Shown here one piece after another: positions 1 through 9,854 of a stretch of DNA of 64,000 bases. The notes beneath the pieces are model-generated. The model searched no databases, was not told where the DNA came from, and worked only from the letters and a program-made list of their open reading frames with translations. This DNA comes from Endomychus coccineus. Lineage: Eukaryota > Arthropoda > Insecta > Coleoptera > Endomychidae. Location: NCBI GenBank assembly GCA_958510875.1, contig OY294067.1, positions 137,609,726 to 137,673,725 on the forward strand, read 5' to 3'. Position 1 is the first letter of the stretch. Each line of letters starts with the position of its first letter. A program made the position numbers and the translations under genes.

Positions 1-1264
1 TTACATTTTGCGGTCCCACCCCATTAGCAAACTGAAGCAGATTCAGTTCCATAATTGCTGATCGACCCAAAATAGGTTTAGTCAAGTCTTGAATAACAAA
101 TATATCAGTAGAACATAATTCATTATTTCTGAATAATTCAACTTTTAAAGTACCCAGTACCCTTAATAATTTTCCTGAAGGACCTGTTATTTTATTATAA
201 GAAGGATTCAAATTCCTTAATAAATTTCGGTCTATATAGTTACTTGGAATACAAGCGATATCCGCTCCAGAATCTACCAAAAATTCGATATTTTTATTTA
301 ATTTTGGGACTAGTAAATTGACTGTCCACTCTTTAGAGTCAATTTGACGTATGTTCATATACAATGAACCAAGAAAATCAAAATTTTCAGTAATTTCTGT
401 CTCTTCAGATTCAATTTCTGATTGTACAGATCTAACCTTAATAGTACTCCTACAAACTACTGCCCAATGTCCAGGTCTTCTACACTTTTTACAGTTTGAT
501 TTCTTTGCAGGACAGCTCTCTCTTGAGTGTGGCTGTAGTCCACAAAAACTGCATCTTTTTCTTGCATTTTCTGCTTTCTTCGATTCATCAGAAGTATTTG
601 TCTTCTTTTCAACACCACCTCTATTTCGAATGCTTGTCGGAGTCCATGATGAAGCCACTTTTGCAACTTGTCTTTGACGACTTTCTTGAATAAGCTCCTT
701 ACTTTGTGAAGCCTGTAGTTCAGCTTGTTTTACTGCCGTAACACACTCTTCTAATGTTAAGGTTGGTTTAAGTTGCAAACGGTTGCTAGTTTTGGTATCT
801 AACGTGCCAACCACAATCCTATCACGTATCAATTCATTTTTGAGTTGACCATACTCACAAGATTCTGCGAGTGTATATAAATTTGTTATGAAACATTCGA
901 TGGATTCGCCAGGACGTTGTATCCGGGAATTAAATTTAAATCGCTCAAAAATTAAATTTTTTCGTGGTATAAAGTGATTCTCGAAAGAGGTTAATGTATC
1001 TTGATAAGTCATTGGTTTTGTCTGGAACGTACCCTGGATATCTTCGGATTCTTCTCCCATTATATATAACAGCAAATCTATCTTCTTTTGCTTGGACTTA
1101 TTATTTTGTCCTGATACGTTCATGTACCTTTCAAACCTCTTTTTCCACTGTGCCCATCCGCCAGGTACAGAAAAATTAAATTTTTCAGGAGGACTCACGT
1201 TAACAGGAAAGCTGACATTTAATTGTGCATTTGTCGCACTCATATCTTGAGCATTCGTAGTCAT
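1..1264 (-). CDS. Ty3/Gypsy-type retrotransposon gag-protease, partial
   Basis: Open minus-strand frame from an ATG at 1264-1262 to the window edge (421 codons, no stop found), so the 3' part lies outside. The N-terminal half resembles the gag region of insect Ty3/Gypsy elements. Two zinc knuckles follow (CX2CX4HX4C twice, from about residue 238: CSFCGLQPHSRESC, then CKKCRRPGHWAVVC), which would bind element RNA in the particle. At about residue 331 an aspartic protease active-site motif DSGAD follows, with hydrophobic flanks (FLVDSGADIACIP). Gag and protease share one frame. The frame is intact throughout the window, so this is one of the youngest coding sequences here. Family-level assignment to Ty3/Gypsy rather than another LTR group is inference, because the RT is off the edge. 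Confidence 0.8.
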   Translation of the reverse strand, partial: MTTNAQDMSATNAQLNVSFPVNVSPPEKFNFSVPGGWAQWKKRFERYMNVSGQNNKSKQKKIDLLLYIMGEESEDIQGTFQTKPMTYQDTLTSFENHFIPRKNLIFERFKFNSRIQRPGESIECFITNLYTLAESCEYGQLKNELIRDRIVVGTLDTKTSNRLQLKPTLTLEECVTAVKQAELQASQSKELIQESRQRQVAKVASSWTPTSIRNRGGVEKKTNTSDESKKAENARKRCSFCGLQPHSRESCPAKKSNCKKCRRPGHWAVVCRSTIKVRSVQSEIESEETEITENFDFLGSLYMNIRQIDSKEWTVNLLVPKLNKNIEFLVDSGADIACIPSNYIDRNLLRNLNPSYNKITGPSGKLLRVLGTLKVELFRNNELCSTDIFVIQDLTKPILGRSAIMELNLLQFANGVGPQNV

Positions 1265-1486
1265 CTTAATTATTCAATTACCTGATTGAATCTCAGTGAT
1301 ACCACCAAACAATTCCGCTTCCTAGTTCACTTCAACTGCCCGGTAAACCGGTACGTGATCTCCCGCTCTCCGAGTCGATTGGTACTACTGTTTTCTAACG
1401 AAATATTGCGAACCTCCGCGGCCCGGCGTATAGACAAACAATTTTACCTTTATTTCTGCCGAAATATGATTCGTACGCTGTCACCA
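1265..1486 (-). promoter_or_regulatory. Retrotransposon leader with candidate primer-binding site
   Basis: Untranslated leader between the proposed LTR end and the gag ATG, about 220 nt. The candidate primer-binding site TGGTGACAGCG is at 1476-1486 (minus). No other gene is seen in it. Confidence 0.4.
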
Positions 1487-1690
1487 TGTTCTGTTATTGA
1501 GTATTGCGTTTATTAGGTTCTTTAACCATACTTCGGTTTAATGTTTTATTCTTTATTCAACACACACTGATTACATTTATAGAGAGCAACTTCTATTTAC
1601 ATGACTACTCACTGCCATCTTCCTATGCTACTGATGCGGCGTTGCCACATTAACTTATACTCACAGAACAGGAAGTGCCACACTCCACAC
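1487..1690 (-). mobile_element. Probable 5' LTR of the Gypsy-type element (ends approximate)
   Basis: This AT-rich block lies directly upstream of the gag start on the minus strand. Read on that strand it has a TATAAAT at plus 1575-1581, followed about 30 nt later by clustered AATAAA signals (around 1546-1556), the usual U3/R/U5 order. It ends in ...CAGAACA at 1487. The next bases on that strand, TGGTGACAGCG (plus 1476-1486), look like a tRNA primer-binding site beginning TGG. The outer end is uncertain (TGTGGAGTG near 1690 is a candidate start). The second LTR is outside the window, so LTR identity cannot be checked. Confidence 0.5.
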
Positions 1691-1769
1691 TGCTGAGCCG
1701 CCTACCACTCCCAAGCACCTGCTGTTTAATAGCTTACCATTGCCAATTTGAAAAAAATAAATTCATGAA

Positions 1770-1965
1770 ATTTTGCGTTATAACACAAAATCTTGCATTA
1801 TAACAAAAAAATTATCATAATAACATAAAATTCTGCGTTATAACACAATATTTTGCATTACAACAAGAAAAGTTCAGTTATAACACAAAATTTTGGGTTA
1901 TAACTAAGCATTTTGTGACACAAAAATTTGCGTTATAATTTAAAGTTTTGCGTTGTAACATTTAT
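1770..1965. repeat. Imperfect ~20-bp AT-rich minisatellite
   Basis: Around nine or ten degenerate units of a motif close to TTTTGCGTTATAACACAAAA, with variants (gcattataac, cagttataac, gggttataac). Each unit carries the near-palindrome GTTATAAC. No coding potential. Confidence 0.75.
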
Positions 1966-2223
1966 TTTTAGGGGAGAAAATATAAAACACACGGTGTCCC
2001 TTAAACGCATTCGTACCATTTATTATTTCTATCTTATTCAACTCAACTGTTTTGGTTTATCACTGTTTGTTCCCACGCCTTACTGTAGCACTTACTAGTG
2101 GTTTTTCTACATCACTTTGAATCCTATACCTACAATTCTGGTTACAATTACATTTTACTCCAGAATATTTGCAAATAATATTAATCCCAATTGATATTAC
2201 CAATTTGTTCTATTTCAATTCTT

Positions 2224-2302
2224 ATTTATATATAAACTCTCGGGAAATAGGGAAAATTAACACAAAGTGTTAATGTGACCTATTTCCCGAGAATTTATAT
2301 AT
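2224..2302. repeat. Short palindromic element (hairpin)
   Basis: Inverted repeat of about 25 bp per arm: the left arm contains CTCTCGGGAAATAGG and the right arm CCTATTTCCCGAGA, bounded by TATATATAAA and TTTATATATA. The spacer has a smaller inverted repeat (AATTAACAC/GTGTTAAT). Could be a tiny MITE; no clear target duplication could be separated from the TA-rich ends. Confidence 0.7.
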
Positions 2303-2439
2303 AATTCATACCTGGGTCAAGAATCTTCAGTATAATTTCAATTCTTATACTCATGATATGTATGACTTTTAGATTTGCTTATACCGATTTATTTTACCTG
2401 AGAAATTGTGACAACTCCCTCCTTTCGAGACGCATCACT

Positions 2440-2530
2440 TTCTCTCATAGTCTCATAATACCTTCTTTCTTCCACTGTTGATCTCTATCCTATCTATTCA
2501 TACTTCTAGGAACAATTTACAGGAGCCAAC
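2440..2530. repeat. Candidate BEL/Pao LTR remnant, repeated at 4,735-4,800
   Basis: About 68 bp here (starting ACCTTCTTTCTT and ending ACAGGAG) recur in the same orientation at 4,735-4,800 with clear but imperfect identity. The two copies flank the BEL/Pao relic, so they may be what is left of its LTRs. The LTR interpretation is inference. Confidence 0.35.
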
Positions 2531-2819
2531 TAAGATACAAGAGCAGTGGCATCTACTAGGCAATGGCTGACTCTTGAAGTTACAACATAATAATACAATA
2601 TTTAACGTACACCCCTCCTTAGAAGATTCCCTTATAAACACCAATAGAGAAGAGAAAAATATTAAAACTAATGAACTGTGATAAAGTTCAACGAAATAAA
2701 TAATTTTTTCTTCTTCACCCTAAGCCAAATTCATTGGATAACAAAACCAATATAACGCTCACAATCACAACACTGTAGTTCGCTTCTGCACTCTCGGGCT
2801 TGTCCCCTGGTAGAGAAAA

Positions 2820-4190
2820 AATCTTGGCAAATCACCTTTTCATAAGGCCTTCCTGCGTTTGGATGGTAGCCACACGACTGATCCCATCTGGACCTGGATG
2901 CAACTTGATCAACTGAGCAAGCTTCCACTGGTGGTGGTAAGGTTTCATCTTTGACAACTATCATAGTATGCAGTTGTAACTCGTGCTGGCTGAATTTTAC
3001 TCTTTGTTAAAGATAATTTATATATTCAGGAGTTCAGCAAGACCAGAAGCACGCTGCAATTTTCGAGTTTGCTTTTTTTTTTAAGTCGATTTAGGGAGAT
3101 TTCAAGGGCACAAGAGTCTTGTAATGTATGTTGTTAATCGACATCCTATCAGGAAGTGAGATGGTATGAGTGCTTCTAGATTGAAAAGATATGAGGAAAT
3201 TGAAGTAAGTGGACGAGTGTTCAAGATTGCCTCGATTTGAATTAAAAAAATTGAGAAGTCTTCGTAAGTTAACTTAGAGGTTACTGTTACTCTTTTGAAG
3301 TGATATTTAGTGGCTTTAACACCTGCCTACCAAAATTCCGAAATGTGGGGAATTAGGTGGAGTTAAACACCAATTCACGTCGTCGTCCGCAATTGAATTC
3401 TTTAAAACACTTTCTTCTTAAATTAAAAAATTACCTAACTGTTTTAATTCTGTTGTCGCACCAACAACATTTCTCCCATTGTCCGAATAAACAGTTTGTG
3501 GTTTCGCCTTTCCTGACACAAATCTGCGGAAGACAGTTAAAAACTTGGTACTCAAACTGATAACGAGTTCAAAGTGAATGGCAGGAGTGTTGAAGCAAAT
3601 GAACAGTGCAATATAAGCTTTGACGAAGTTGCTTTCCAGGCGTATTTTGTTTTTAGTATGGAAAGGACCTGCAAAATCTACCCCTGTAATGTAAAATGCC
3701 AGTTGAGGGACTATTCGTTCTTTGGGTAACATTCAGAAGTTGGAGTTTGAATTTGAGGGTTTGCTTTAAAGCGTCTCACACATTCCCGAACCGTTTTCCT
3801 TGTTAAGTTTCTACCATTGATAGGCCAATAGCTGTCTCTAATATACGAAAGACCCTGGATTATTTCCTTGAGGATTATTGTTTGAAGTCACAAAACATTC
3901 AGACAGTATTCTTTTCGCTTCTGTAATTGTTTTAAAGAATTTATTTTCAAACACACGTCTATCCTCTAATTGTTTTTGATATTTATCTAACCCTACAGAT
4001 TATTTTTACTCATTTTGAACTTGCTCAAGCTCACATAATAATTGATTTCCTTTTTCTAATCTACTTTTCAGTTCAATGTAAGAAGTTGAATTTCTACGTC
4101 TGAAGTCTCAACTACTGGTTTTAACTCACCCAAATATGTTTGAAATAGACTTAAACGTGCCTCTACTAATTGCCGTTATCGCTTAATTGT
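2820..4190 (-). pseudogene. BEL/Pao retrotransposon relic with internal deletion
   Basis: Read 5' to 3' on the minus strand, three blocks typical of BEL/Pao polyproteins occur in the right order but with most of the polyprotein missing. (1) 4,180-3,870: a gag N-terminal region, charged and coiled-coil-like, broken by stops. (2) 3,850-3,420: integrase zinc-binding segment (RDSYWPINGR, ECVRRFKANP) followed by the catalytic core, with GVDFAGP and VYSDNG supplying two of the D,D,E acids. (3) 2,970-2,820: the BEL/Pao C-terminal domain ([15 protein letters not shown]), followed by an in-frame stop and a further conserved FSLP. Protease, RT and RNase H are gone. Frameshifts separate the blocks. Confidence 0.75.
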
Positions 4191-4794
4191 TGTTTACTCT
4201 TCTTCAGACATCTCGTTTTGATTCGAAATTGGTTTATTTTATTTTCGAATAATTTATAATTAGTGAACCAGAATGATTCTAACCTTAAATTAATTCTCAA
4301 ATGAAGTAAGCCTCCTAGTTCAGTGATGCGATCATTTTCACCAGATCGCTCCCCTTTGTATCTGGTCAACTGGATTGTCTGAGTTCAACCTGCTTAAACT
4401 TCAAATGTTGCTGTTCACTTGTTTAGCGTCAAACCAGGTCCTAGGGATGACTCAAGTTGAAGATGTAATTGTTCACTGCTAATTTCCACTATCAACTTTG
4501 TGTTGACCGATTTCTGCTAGTTGATTTTCAATGGCCGTTGACACTACATTAAATAACTCTTGATTACTTGAAATGTATGTTGATAATTCGTATCCGGCTC
4601 GAAGGACCATATCTTTGGTAATAATCCAACTCGATACAATTTCTTGCTGTGTTTATTGCCTTGATGTTGATTTTAGAAGAGGTAATAATGGAATATTTAC
4701 ATTGCATACAATTATCAGATCACAACTACTGTTACCTTCTTTCTTACACCATTGCTCTATCTCCTACCCATCTCTACTTCTAGGTACAATCTGC

Positions 4795-4895
4795 AGGAGA
4801 CTGAGATCTGCTAGGGCAAACCATTCGAGACCTCAACGTGGACATTGCAATTTTGTCAGAATAGCAACGTGCAGCGATTTTATTATGTGAAAGTT
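4795..4895 (+). pseudogene. R1-like LINE ORF2 endonuclease fragment
   Basis: About 70 bp (gatctgctag...attttgtcagaa) match the start of the apurinic endonuclease domain found again on the minus strand at 38,370-38,470. In frame it reads as an endonuclease N-terminus containing TIRDLNVDIAILSE, then a stop. A very short 5' piece of an R1-clade element. Confidence 0.5.
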
Positions 4896-5695
4896 ATGGA
4901 ATAGATGATGTGGATGTATGTCAAAAGATGAACTGTCATGGTGGAAATATCATAGCGAATCTATGGACTGTCCCGGGTGGACCTATGAACTATCATAGCG
5001 GTTTGTGTTCGCCACTTATAAATGAACTGAAGAAATAGAGGTGAAGCCTGCCAACATCAATATGAACTATCATTTATCATTCGTTTTGTGATATATGTGG
5101 ACCGCACAGGTTGTTTATACTAAGGGGGCGTATGTTTAAGATACAATATGTTTGTAGACGATGTCTATTACATGCAACTCTAGCTTCATGAAAGGTCTCG
5201 ACGCGTAGTTAAAACAGTTTGATTAAAACGATTTAGTAGAACAGTTGGCTACCTACCGCGCAAACTCAATGCATAGATCTCAGAGCTAACCTAAGTTGCA
5301 GAAGATTATAGATTACAAAACCATAGAGTGTGGAGGTTATAGAATAGATGTTGTGTATATAGAGACTGCTTGTAGAGTGTGTGATGACTTCACAGGAGGT
5401 GTCATGGCGTCTGTATGAACTGTCATGGCGAGTGCATGTCAAACGATGAATTATTGTTATGGTGGAAGTGTCGTGGTGGAACTGCCATGGCAGATCTGTC
5501 TCGGGCTAATCTATGAAATGTCCCGGTTGAATATATGAACTTACGTAATTGTCTGTGCGCGCCATCTATGAATGAGCTGTCAAGATATAACTGCCACTTA
5601 TCAATCGGTTTGTGGCAATACAGGTTGTTTATAATGAGGGGGTTATGTTTGAGATACAGGCTGTTTTTAAAGATGCTAGACGAGGTGTCATAGCA
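4895..5695. repeat. Diverged ~440-bp direct duplication rich in 'aactgtcatggcgg' motifs
   Basis: The stretch 4,895-5,155 and the stretch 5,335-5,695 share ordered blocks (agaatagatg.tgtg; gatgaa.t.tcatggtggaa; tgtcccgg; ggttgtttat..t.agggggcgtatgttt), each rich in a short motif like gaactgtcatggcg. No coding frame persists. The repeat abuts the left end of the Harbinger element. Confidence 0.6.
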
Positions 5696-5780
5696 TCTGT
5701 CACGTGTTCAACTCAACTATCACGTGTTTAAGCTATCGTGCCGTCTGTCGGGTGTTCAAATCGCTAGGGACCAAGCTTTA

Positions 5781-5828
5781 GGGCATGTACCGACGGGCGA
5801 CTACTGCAGCGCGACAGTCGTGTAGCTC
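5781..5828 (+). repeat. Left terminal inverted repeat of the Harbinger element
   Basis: Pairs with 8,709-8,755 in inverted orientation with a handful of mismatches. Subterminal copies of GCGAC/GTCGC words continue inward to about 5,960, possible transposase or MADF binding sites. Confidence 0.85.
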
Positions 5829-6082
5829 AAAATGATACAAATGAACTTCCAGGTTTGTGCGTACACGAGCGACAATTTTGTAGCTTCTAGCGGCATCCGC
5901 TGACGACAGTCGCCCGGAATGAAACGTGTTCTATTTGTCGGCGACAAAAGAGACGCCAAGCGATCGTAGCAAGCTATTCAGTAAACCGGTTTCTACAGGA
6001 ATGAACATACGGGCTACTATTTTGTCGCTAGTCTTTGGCCTGGCATTTCGGTAAAGTATTTCGTACGGTGCACACGTCCACA

Positions 6083-8200
6083 ATGTGTGAAATTAATAAC
6101 ACCGAAAGATTAATTTTGGAAATCTAGGTTCGGCCTGGACTTTACAACACGGCATTACCAGAATACAGCGATCGTAATTTGAAAACCAAATTATGGGAAG
6201 AAGTATGCGAACACGTTGTGCCGAATTGGAAAGACTTGGAATCCAAAGAAAAGTCCGAAAAAGGTAGGACATAGTTTTTTAATAATCATTCTAGAGTTAA
6301 TTAACAAATTATCAAAGTTTTGTACATTGTAGTTAAAGTAATTTAGGTTTCTTCTTCAATACAACTGTTCCCCCTATTAAATTATTTTAGGTACCATTAA
6401 TAACAAAAAAAAAATTATTTTTCGTTAATGCACAATTTATGTGACCACAGAAATGTACAATTAAATAATCAACATACTCATATATTATTATGAATTCAAA
6501 GTTTCAAGTAAAACCTTATACATAAGGTATTTTATATTTTGTCATATTGCCACGGTATTTCACCTCTTGGGGAGATAAAATAATCTGCAAAATAGTCCCT
6601 GTTAGATATTCCATCGCCATCAGCTCTGGTTCCTACACGAGCAATATCATCAAGAGAGCAATCATACAAGGTATCTTCATAATGCGTTCCATCTCTTTTC
6701 CGAACAAAGTTGTGTAGCACACACCAAGTTTGTGTTATTAATTGTGCAAATTCCACATCTACATCCATAGCCTTATGAAGAATTCTCCATTTATTGGCTA
6801 ATATACCAAAGGCACATTCTACCATTCTTCTTGCCCTTGTTAATCTGTAATTAAAAATTCTTTGCTTTTCACTAAGATTTCTGTTGGGGTATGGTCTCAT
6901 AACGTCCCTTGATAAAGCAAATGCTTTATCCCCCACTATAACATGTGGCATACATCTACCATTGTCATCATGTGGTAGTGGTTTTGGGGGTGGAATATAT
7001 AGTTGCTTTTGTCTTATTCGTTGACCCAAAACAGAATTTTTAAATACATTTGAATCGCTGGATTTTCCATATGCTCCAACGTCAATCGCAATGAAGCAGT
7101 AATCAGCGTCAACCAAGCCAAGAAGTACAATTGAGAAAAAACTCTTGCAGTTGAAATATTGAGAACCTGAATGATTCGGATTGGTAATCCGAATATGCTT
7201 CCCATCTATCGCACCAATGCAGTTTGGAAAAGAGGTATATTCGTAAAATTTTTCTGCTATCTGCTCCCATTCCTCTTGAGTTTTCTCTCCCATGTGAGTA
7301 GAACGTAGTAAAGCCCAGATAGCTGTACACGTATGTTTAACAATGGAACCGATGGTTGTTCGTCCCAAAAGGTATTCGTAGTGAAGAGAAGCGAAGCTAT
7401 TTCCCGATGCCAAACACCTGAAGAAAATATCAACATATTATTTTTCAAACTTCAGTTATAGTACTTTTATTGTTACAGGCAAAGAAGTACAAAGAAGATG
7501 GAAGTCCTTAAGAGACTGCATGAGGCGAGAACTGGCTCTGCAAAAAACCCCTTCTGGTGGTGCTGCAAAGAAGAGAAGGAAATACATGTACTTCGACCAG
7601 TTACAGTTTTTGCGGACCACGATGGAAGATCGTCAAACGACATCGTCTTTGTGTTCGGTCACAGCTGAAAGCAATGCAGCCCCGATCACTGACACGGAAC
7701 CAGTGGAAGTTCCTCCAATACCTCCTGTACAACCTACTGAGACACCTAAATCAATGAAAAAAAGGCCAACTAATAATAATTTCGAGCAGGATATTTTGAA
7801 GCTGCTTGAAAAGCGCAGCACCAACCCTATGGATGATCTTGATGATGATAAGCAATTTTTATTATCTTTGCTGCCGCTCATGAAAAAGTTCGACGACGAC
7901 AACAAAATAACAATAAGAGTGGAGCTAATGAACACCATTAGAAGGGTTCTGAATGACATAAAAGCACAAAAAAATTGCCAAAATTCACTTCAGTCTCTGG
8001 AGCCTTCACAGGGAAGTTCTCAGTGGCAACCACCCTACATCCCATGGCAGCCGACTACTAATAACCAATGGCAGCCCCAACCTGGCCCATCATGGCAGTC
8101 ATCACAAACTAGCTACCTTCATCAGGTTACGCCGATACCTTCACCAAGCTTATCAGTAGCCAGCAGTGAAATTATCGATCTTGGCGAATCTTTAATGTAG
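6083..8200 (+). pseudogene. Harbinger MADF-domain DNA-binding protein, two exons
   Basis: The second Harbinger protein, which recruits transposase to the TIRs. Exon 1 (about 6,083-6,263) encodes a MADF N-terminal half (VRPGLYNTALPEYSDRNLK, then LWEEVCEHVVPNWKDLE) and ends at donor AAAAAG|GTAGGA. Exon 2 begins at 7,479 after TGTTACAG and completes the domain (RRWKSLRDCMRREL, then KKRRKYMYFDQLQFL). A low-complexity Ser/Pro/Gln tail follows (repeated QWQP), with the stop at 8,198-8,200. The splice keeps frame. From the only nearby ATG (6,083) there is an in-frame TAG at 6,125-6,127 inside six bases, ATCTAG, that look inserted between the codons for LILE and VRPG. So the start is either broken or lies elsewhere. 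Confidence 0.75.
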
Positions 8201-8579
8201 GATTATTTTATATACACAATATTATATTACTCGTTCTACGTATGGTTTGTTTGTAAATGTGTAATTATAAATAAAGTATATTAAATTCTTACTTACCTGA
8301 GTGTTACTGCTAATCTTTCTTCGGGACTAATAGGTTTTCTCATATTCGTTGTTGCAAACGTAATCGCTGGACCAATTGATGCAAGTAGCTCGTCAAACGA
8401 CGCCACCGACATACGAAAATAATTAAAAAATTTGTCGGGTGGGTCCTCAAATCTGGATATAACTTATGAAACTGCCCTTTTAGTAAACGTTGGCTTACTA
8501 TAGGATGCACCCAATACCGTCTTCGTTTTTGGCGTCGCACTAATAAAACAGCAATACATGCTAACTCGGTAAACTCCAT
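6532..8579 (-). pseudogene. Harbinger transposase (HARBI1-like), two exons, exon 1 frameshifted
   Basis: Cuts and joins the element's TIRs. Exon 1 runs 8,579-8,297 from an ATG (MEFTELACIAVLL) and ends at a good donor (TCAG|GTAAGT). Exon 2 starts at 7,417 after TTTTCTTCAG and runs to a stop at 6,532. The splice joins ...EERLAVTLR to CLASGNSFASLHYEY, a junction expected of the family. Exon 2 holds the catalytic acids: D in CIGAIDGKH, D in VIVGDKAFAL and E in RRMVECAFG, the last two about 37 residues apart. Exon 1 has a net one-base shift near 8,440-8,447: the upstream part ends in FHKLYPDLR and the family's FFNYFRMSVASFDELL continues in another frame. Either this copy is dead or there is a sequence error; exon 2 is otherwise open and well conserved. 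Confidence 0.85.
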
Positions 8580-8708
8580 CTTGAGACTGACGAAAAACAA
8601 AACCCAGAGATCACAAAAGTGTGGAACGACATAAAAATCGCTTGTTTGCTCTGTCGTTTTCGCCACAAAACTGTGGTTCGTCTGTTCACGTTCTAGTCGC
8701 GGCGCTTC

Positions 8709-8755
8709 AGCGACACGACTGTCGCGCTACAATAGTAGCCCGTCTGCCCTTGCCC
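8709..8755 (-). repeat. Right terminal inverted repeat of the Harbinger element
   Basis: Inverted partner of 5,781-5,828, followed directly by the TTA target duplication at 8,756-8,758. Confidence 0.85.
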
Positions 8756-8819
8756 TTATAGTTATCAAATGGGGAAGGTAACGACGCGTAGAGTATGAAT
8801 TTTACGATTTTCAGTAGAA

Positions 8820-8955
8820 AACTTCAATATTGTGGATATAAATTGGGAAAACGTTGAAAACGGTTGGAAATATTTGAAAAACGATTGGAAAATAGGTTAA
8901 ACGTTTGGAAAAACGGTTAAAAGATTTGGAAAAACGATTGAAACGATTCAAACAA
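8820..8955. repeat. Short tandem repeat of a 'ttggaaaaacgg' motif
   Basis: Seven or so imperfect copies of about 16-20 bp (gttggaaaacg, gattggaaaatag, tttggaaaaacgg, tttggaaaaacgattg) just outside the Harbinger right end. Confidence 0.6.
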
Positions 8956-9039
8956 ATGGAATCATCGTGTTCATCGTTTTTGTGATTGCTAGCCGAGGGC
9001 GCAGTCGCTCAAAGTCCTCGAATCATTCTAGTTCGAGAT

Positions 9040-9240
9040 GAATACTGTAGTGGCCGATATTCAGAGCTTCCACGTTTCTTCACAAGCATGTATAGTCAAA
9101 GAACCTACCTTGTTGGATTGTGAGAAAAATTGTATGCAATGCAGTGTCTCAATTCCAATCTTAGCGTCTTAACAGTGTTACTACTTGAAACCCTTGTTAA
9201 AAATGTGGAGAAACATATTAATAAATAATGTTTTTGATGA
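9040..9240 (+). pseudogene. 3' end of a second metalloproteinase-type gene copy
   Basis: The segment around 9,135-9,240 (atgcagtg... through ...ataatgtttttgatgagtaa) matches the last codons and 3' flank of the broken metalloproteinase gene at 12,770-12,870, same strand, about three quarters identical by eye. In both places it is followed directly by the CRE-containing repeat. This suggests a tandem gene duplication of which only the 3' end remains here. Confidence 0.5.
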
Positions 9241-9254
9241 GTAAGTGGTATTTT

Positions 9255-9645
9255 ATTGAATCAAACATCCGCTGATCATAGTTTATGAACGATGATGACG
9301 TCTCTGCTTCAAATCGGCGACAAACTACGACAGTCATTGATTCAATCCGGCGACCATAGTTTACAAAACATGATAACGTCACTGCTTCAAACCGGCGATG
9401 AGGTATGATGGTCGATGATTCAAACCAGCGACCAACGTTTACGGATGATTATGACGACACTGCTTCAAACTGGCGACGAACTATGATGGTCACTGATTCA
9501 ATCCGGCGACCATGGTTTACGGACGGTGAATACGTCACTGCTTCGAACCGGTGCCGAACTACGACGGTAAATGATTCAATCCGGCAAACATAGTTCACGA
9601 ACGATGATGACGTCACTGTTTCAAACCAGTAGAATAACTTCACTA
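9255..9645. repeat. ~79-bp tandem repeat carrying CRE-like palindromes
   Basis: About five imperfect units of roughly 79 bp. Each contains gattcaatccggcgacc, atagtttacgaacgatgatg, a TGACGTCA-like box (exact at 9,608-9,615, degenerate in the others) and cactgcttcaaaccgg. Single units recur at 10,965-11,035, 12,865-12,965 and 13,885-13,925. Confidence 0.8.
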
Positions 9646-9854
9646 GTTCGGAACCAGGATATCCGGTCTCCACTTCCGGTCTAGCTGTCGATGTGCATCC
9701 GGTGTATTGTTGTTCTTATCAGTTTCGAAAGGACGTAGTTGATAAGGAGTGAGTGTGTGTGTGATAAGGAAATATACAGGTTGTTTGTAGAGAGTATATC
9801 ATAGTCACAGGAAATATATAAGAAAAGTAGAACATGATTTAAATCAAAATTCCA

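Larger units (their letters stand above)
5781..8755. mobile_element. PIF/Harbinger DNA transposon, complete with TIRs and TTA target duplication
   Basis: Ends are inverted repeats of about 47 bp: left GGGCATGTACCGACGGGCGA..., right (reverse) GGGCAAGGGCAGACGGGCTA..., then both share AGCGCGACAGTCGTGT. Each end is bordered by TTA (5,778-5,780 and 8,756-8,758), the 3-bp duplication typical of PIF/Harbinger. The interior encodes the two proteins expected of the superfamily, a DDE transposase (minus) and a MADF DNA-binding protein (plus). Length 2,975 bp, usual for an autonomous Harbinger. Confidence 0.92.

Noticed and set aside
351..677. 108-codon plus-strand frame
   Set aside because: Antisense shadow of the gag-protease frame, which has the zinc knuckles and DSGAD.
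7014..7448. Several short minus frames and an opposite frame at 7,633-7,959
   Set aside because: Shadows of the Harbinger transposase exon 2 and of the MADF exon 2 in other frames.
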